A DNA stretch of 19,702 nucleotides from positions 10,349 to 30,050 of the forward strand of contig PCSF01000254.1 of NCBI GenBank assembly GCA_002771315.1. Direction: 5' to 3'. Source of the DNA: Desulfobacterales bacterium CG23_combo_of_CG06-09_8_20_14_all_52_9 (GTDB taxonomy: Bacteria; Desulfobacterota; Desulfobacteria; Desulfobacterales; UBA2156). The translations under genes were made by a program, and so were the position numbers. Shown one piece after another: positions 16,129-19,702 of this stretch. The notes under the pieces were generated by a model. That model saw only the letters and a list, made by a program, of their open reading frames with translations, was not told the origin of the DNA and searched no databases. Position 1 is the first letter of the stretch. The number at the start of each line of letters is the position of its first letter.

Positions 16129-17520
16129 TTATTTTTTGTCCAAATCTTTAAGGGCCGATTCGATTTTTTCTTTTTTCTGGGATTCGGTGATCAATTCTTT
16201 CGCCCGTTGAAGGTGAAAGCGGGCGTTTGTGGCATTTCCGGTCTTATAAAAATGCATCCCCAAATAATAATGGACCAAGTCCGCACGCCCCTTTTTCTGG
16301 TAGATTTCCCCTAAAAAGTAATCCACCTGCACAAGGTCCGGATTTTTTTCGGCAATGGTGAGAAAGGCCTTTTCAGCGGCATCGGTTTGTCCCAGGGCGG
16401 CCAGAGACCTGGCCAAATAAAAGAGGCCTTCCGGATTTTGAGAAGGACTATCGGCAATGCTGGAAAGGGTCTTGAGAGCCTCCTCATACCGCCCCTGGGA
16501 AAAATAGATCTTTCCCATTTCTGCCAGGAAATCCTTGTCAAAAGCGTTTTGAGCCAAGGCGGTCCGGATGTGTGAAAGGGCCTCCTCATATCGGTTTTCA
16601 CGAGTCAAAACAATGGCATATCCATAGTGGGCCATGATATCGTCAGGGTTTTTCGATATCTTTGCCTCGAAGTGCCCAAGCGCTGTCCCGGGGTCTTGGC
16701 ACAATGCAACCAGCCGCGTATGAACCATTTCAAAGGGTTTGGGATCCTTTGGTGACGGTTTTTGGGGGGCATGGTTTTGGATATAGGCGTCGATGTAAAC
16801 CATCCGATCATCGGATGCCGGATGGGTCGAAAGGTAATTGGGGATCTGATCCGAGCCGAACCATTGCCTACTCCGGATCTTGCGCAGCATGGTCAGCAGA
16901 CCGTTTCCTTCGTATCCCGCGTCATACAGGTATTGCATTCCGATCTGATCGGCCTGTATCTCGTCTTCACGGCTGAAGGCCAACGCCGCAGATTGGGCGG
17001 CGGCAACTGACCCAATAGCGAGGGCGTTTCCAGCGGCGGACGCCCCACCCGCACCCAAGAAAATACCGGCCACCATCCCGGCCATCGCCGCGATACCGAT
17101 CTTTTTGGATCTCGCGATCTTTTCGGAGATGTGTCTACACTGGACATGAGCGATCTCATGGGCAAGGATCCCGGCAAGCTCCGCCTCCCCTTCCATCGCT
17201 TCCAGCAAGCCGCTGTTGACGAATATATGGCCGCCCGGACCTGCGAAGGCATTGTAAACCTCTTCCTCGACCACGTAGAACCGAAATGCAAAAGGCGGCT
17301 CGGGCATCACGGATACGATCCTTTTCCCTATGGCATTGATGTAGGAAAGAATCAAAGGATCTTTGAGGAGCTTGTAGTTGTCGTTGACCACCTTCAGAAA
17401 TTCCTTGGCCAGGTCCTCTTCCTGTTTGATGGAAAGGGCTTCGGCGTCTCCAGGAACTCCGACCCCAAGAACCATAAGCGATATCATGGCCATCGATATG
17501 ATTTTTTGAATGAGATTCAT
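16129..17520 (-). CDS. Periplasmic M48 metalloprotease with TPR repeats (BepA-like)
   Basis: The 463-residue protein starts with a signal peptide (MNLIQKIISMAMISLMVLGV), so the catalytic part should act in the periplasm. The M48 zinc site is complete: HEIAH at 121-125 and the third ligand E187 in EIQAD. Upstream, NAFAGPGGHIFVNSGLL is the usual substrate-binding strand region of this family. A glycine-alanine-rich hydrophobic stretch follows the HEIAH helix. From about residue 295 to 450 there are roughly four TPR repeats (for example GRYEEALKTL). This is the layout of BepA/YfgC, which handles misfolded outer-membrane proteins such as LptD; that role here is inference. ATG 17520 is chosen over TTG 17550 because it directly opens the signal peptide. 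The gene is divergent from parA across 59 bp. Confidence 0.9.
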   Translation of the reverse strand: MNLIQKIISMAMISLMVLGVGVPGDAEALSIKQEEDLAKEFLKVVNDNYKLLKDPLILSYINAIGKRIVSVMPEPPFAFRFYVVEEEVYNAFAGPGGHIFVNSGLLEAMEGEAELAGILAHEIAHVQCRHISEKIARSKKIGIAAMAGMVAGIFLGAGGASAAGNALAIGSVAAAQSAALAFSREDEIQADQIGMQYLYDAGYEGNGLLTMLRKIRSRQWFGSDQIPNYLSTHPASDDRMVYIDAYIQNHAPQKPSPKDPKPFEMVHTRLVALCQDPGTALGHFEAKISKNPDDIMAHYGYAIVLTRENRYEEALSHIRTALAQNAFDKDFLAEMGKIYFSQGRYEEALKTLSSIADSPSQNPEGLFYLARSLAALGQTDAAEKAFLTIAEKNPDLVQVDYFLGEIYQKKGRADLVHYYLGMHFYKTGNATNARFHLQRAKELITESQKKEKIESALKDLDKK

Positions 17521-17579
17521 CGGTTTTCTCTTTTTTAATCCGCTTTCCAACCGTTTCGATCTATGTTAGAAAGATAATT

Positions 17580-18344
17580 ATGCCACAAATTTTGTGCATT
17601 GCCAATCAGAAAGGGGGGGTCGGGAAAACCACCACGGCCATCAACTTGTCCGCGGCGCTGGCAGTCTTTAAGAAAAAAATTCTCCTGGTGGATTGCGATC
17701 CCCAGGCCAACGCTACCACCGGTGTGGGGATTGACAAGGCTTCCCTCAAGCGGTCCCTTTATCATGGGCTGATCCAAAAAGATGCAGCAAGAAACCTGAT
17801 CGTGGACACGGAGATTCAAACCCTGAAGGTCATCCCATCCCGTGTTGAACTCATTGGGTTTGAACTGGAGATGATGGAGGTGCCGGAACGGGAAAAGGTT
17901 CTGAAAAGGCTCATTGATGAGTTGAGATCCGATTTCGACTACATCATCCTGGATTGCCCGCCCGCCCTTGGCCTTTTGACCCTCAATGCCATGACCGCCG
18001 CCGATGCTTTGCTTATCCCCCTTCAATGCGAATTTTATGCCTTAGAGGGACTGGGTCAACTCATCCAAACCATCAAACGGGTCCGAGAGCATCTGAACCC
18101 GCGCCTGAAAATCTCCGGAATCCTCTTGACCATGTTCGACACCCGGACCAACCTGTCCCACCAGGTAGCCGAAAATGCCGCCAAATATTTCAAGTCCCTG
18201 CTGTTCAAGACCCGAATACCGAGAAACGTCCGCCTGGGGGAAGCACCCAGCTTCGGAAAACCGATCCTCTTGTACGACGCCACCTCTCCCGGCGCCTTGA
18301 GTTACCTCTCTTTAGCCAAAGAAATCCTGAACCCCAGATCCTAA
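17580..18344 (+). CDS. parA: Chromosome-partitioning ATPase ParA (Soj)
   Basis: The 254-residue protein is a deviant-Walker ATPase that works with ParB to segregate the chromosome origin. It shows the deviant Walker A NQKGGVGKTT at residues 9-18, Walker A' VDCDPQANAT, Walker B YIILDCPPALG and the C-terminal EAPSFGKPILLYD motif. It lacks the N-terminal HTH of plasmid-type ParA proteins, which points to a chromosomal Soj-type protein. The upstream AGAAAGA is only a weak ribosome site. parB follows 7 bp later, so the two form an operon. Confidence 0.95.
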   Translation: MPQILCIANQKGGVGKTTTAINLSAALAVFKKKILLVDCDPQANATTGVGIDKASLKRSLYHGLIQKDAARNLIVDTEIQTLKVIPSRVELIGFELEMMEVPEREKVLKRLIDELRSDFDYIILDCPPALGLLTLNAMTAADALLIPLQCEFYALEGLGQLIQTIKRVREHLNPRLKISGILLTMFDTRTNLSHQVAENAAKYFKSLLFKTRIPRNVRLGEAPSFGKPILLYDATSPGALSYLSLAKEILNPRS

Positions 18345-18351
18345 GGAAGCC

Positions 18352-19260
18352 ATGAAAACATCAAACAACCCGAAAGGATCCGAACCCGGGGGGAAAAAGT
18401 CCCAAAAAATTGCTTTGGGACGAGGTCTCGATGCCCTGTTCCCGGACTTGGAGCTCGTGGAAACCGAGAAAAAGGGGTATTTTTTATGCGATATGGATCT
18501 GATTCATCCTAACCGATTTCAACCCCGGGTCCTCTTTTCGGAAACCGAACTGGCGGAGCTGTCGAAATCCATTAAGGAAAAAGGGGTCATCCAGCCTATT
18601 GTGGTCCGAAAGGATGAACCCGGATATGAAATCGTGGCAGGCGAAAGGCGGTTTCGAGCCGCAAAAATGGCCGGTCTTTCCCAAATTCCGGCTATGCTTA
18701 TGTCGATCAAAGACGATGAGCTTTTGGAAATGTCCATCGTGGAAAATATCCAAAGGGAAAACCTCAACCCCGTCGAAGAGGCCGAAGCCTACCATCGTCT
18801 CATGACCCAATTCCATCTGACCCAGGAGCAGGTATCCGAACGGGTGGGGAAAAACCGCTCCACCGTAGCCAATTTCTTGAGGCTCCGCCTGCTTCCCGGC
18901 GAAATCAGAGACTATATTTTGAAAGGCGAGTTGAGCATGGGGCATGCCCGTGCCCTCTTAGGCGCAAACCCCCCGGCCCGCCAGATCCAGGCCTGCCGTC
19001 AGGTATTAGCCAAAAAGCTTTCAGTCCGGCAGACCGAGGCGATGGTCAGGCGGATGCAGTCGGCATCCGAATCCCCGACAAGAAGAGTCGCAAAAACCGA
19101 TGATTCCTATTTTTCGGACCTTGCCGACGGATTATCGAGACACTTTGGAACCCGGGTTCAAATCAAACGGCAGGGACATAGCGGGAAGATTGAGATCGAT
19201 TTCTACACCGACGAAGACCTGGACCGACTGCTGGGCATGTTAAAATCCGCGACCCTATAA
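18352..19260 (+). CDS. parB: Chromosome-partitioning protein ParB (Spo0J)
   Basis: The 302-residue protein binds parS sites, loads as a CTP-dependent clamp and stimulates ParA. Near the N-terminus ALGRGLDALF (21-30) is the usual ParA-contact region. The ParB/Srx domain has QPIVVR at 81-86, the CTP-binding GERRFR box at 97-102 and ENIQRENL at 131-138. A helix-turn-helix follows at about 156-178 (LTQEQVSERVGKNRSTVANF), and a C-terminal dimerisation domain ends the protein. TAAGGA at the parA stop lies 4 nt before the ATG, coupling the two genes. No parS-like palindrome was found in the window. Confidence 0.95.
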   Translation: MKTSNNPKGSEPGGKKSQKIALGRGLDALFPDLELVETEKKGYFLCDMDLIHPNRFQPRVLFSETELAELSKSIKEKGVIQPIVVRKDEPGYEIVAGERRFRAAKMAGLSQIPAMLMSIKDDELLEMSIVENIQRENLNPVEEAEAYHRLMTQFHLTQEQVSERVGKNRSTVANFLRLRLLPGEIRDYILKGELSMGHARALLGANPPARQIQACRQVLAKKLSVRQTEAMVRRMQSASESPTRRVAKTDDSYFSDLADGLSRHFGTRVQIKRQGHSGKIEIDFYTDEDLDRLLGMLKSATL

Positions 19261-19282
19261 AAATCGAGGGTTAAAACATCCG

Positions 19283-19702
19283 ATGGCGCTTCACATCCTG
19301 ATCGACGGCTATAATCTAATCAAAAGCGATGCCATACCCGGACTTCAAGACATTCCGGATTTACAACGGCAGCGCGAAGCGCTGATCGAGAGGCTTATTG
19401 AATATAACCGCTTGAAGCGCCACCCCATAACCTTGGTCTTCGACGCCACCCATGCCCCGGGTCTTTTGCACCGAAAGGAGCGGGTGGGCGGCATCGATAT
19501 CCGGTTTTCACGACTCGGCCAGACTGCGGATGCACTGATTAAAAACATGGTTGATAGACAGCGGGAACAGGCCCTGGTGGTCACTGCAGATCAGGACATC
19601 GCCCGGGTTGCAGAGTTAAAGGGAGCCACCGTGGTGTCCTGTTTGGATTTTGGAGAAAGAATCAGCCGGGCGGAAATGATGGAAGAACGCTTTTTTGATT
19701 CG
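19283..19702 (+). CDS. NYN-domain (YacP-like) ribonuclease, 3' end cut by window
   Basis: At least 140 residues run open to the window edge with no stop. The start MALHILIDGYNLIKSD carries the first acidic residue of a PIN-like NYN fold, followed by ITLVFDATHAPG, QTADALIKNMVD and the VVTADQDIARVAE strand-helix. These acidic positions would form the metal site. This matches the YacP/NYN family; B. subtilis YacP (Rae1) is a ribosome-associated endoribonuclease, but function here is inference. GAGGG (19266-19270) lies 12 nt before the ATG. The gap to parB is 22 bp, so it probably belongs to the parAB transcript. Confidence 0.8.
   Translation, partial: MALHILIDGYNLIKSDAIPGLQDIPDLQRQREALIERLIEYNRLKRHPITLVFDATHAPGLLHRKERVGGIDIRFSRLGQTADALIKNMVDRQREQALVVTADQDIARVAELKGATVVSCLDFGERISRAEMMEERFFDS

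Noticed and set aside
16590..16625. GTTTTCACGAGTCAAAAC as a possible parS site
   Set aside because: It lies inside the M48 protease coding region and is a poor match to the parS palindrome TGTTTCACGTGAAACA.

Overview
The window reads as chromosomal DNA from an anaerobic, probably sulfate-reducing member of the Desulfobacterota (former Deltaproteobacteria). The clues are a Qmo/Hdr-type iron-sulfur flavoprotein cluster, an apparent selenocysteine codon in its CCG-domain subunit, a TorF-like porin, an MscL with a C-terminal zinc ribbon and a PEP-synthase-like protein carrying receiver domains. The taxonomic call is inference from gene content; there is no rRNA gene or other direct marker.

Layout. 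Positions 1-2207 hold a membrane protein with an embedded spermidine-synthase-like domain. A periplasm-targeted porin follows (2513-3283), closed by a strong intrinsic terminator. On the minus strand, 3492-6479 encodes a large protein with two receiver-like domains and a PEP-synthase-type ATP-grasp domain, but no catalytic phosphohistidine or PEP domains. A divergent promoter region with an 11-bp inverted repeat separates it from glutamine-dependent NAD+ synthetase (6640-8295, TTG start). A small secreted GerMN-domain protein then overlaps an EF-G gene by 4 bp (8423-10977).

The most interesting part is 11172-15309, a three-gene redox operon. It encodes a QmoA/HdrA-like flavoprotein, a QmoB-like protein ending in an MvhD domain, and an HdrD-like (HdrC+HdrB) protein. 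The third gene is interrupted by an in-frame TGA at 14785-14787. Homology continues in the same frame on both sides (WPE-[TGA]-GHAY), and 22 nt after the TGA lies a hairpin with a GGTCT apical loop, the same loop sequence as the E. coli fdhF SECIS. I therefore read it as one 408-residue selenoprotein with Sec235. Standard gene calling would split it into a 234-aa protein plus an orphan HdrB fragment. The three proteins probably form a soluble Hdr/Qmo-like complex moving electrons between flavin, iron-sulfur clusters and a disulfide- or quinone-linked partner; the actual partner is not visible here.

Downstream, 15370-15568 (minus) holds a decayed remnant of a Tm-1-like/UPF0261 gene. Then come mscL and an M48 metalloprotease with TPR repeats (both minus). 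On the plus strand, parA, parB and the start of a NYN-domain (YacP-like) gene run off the end of the window. No tRNA, rRNA, CRISPR array or insertion sequence was seen.
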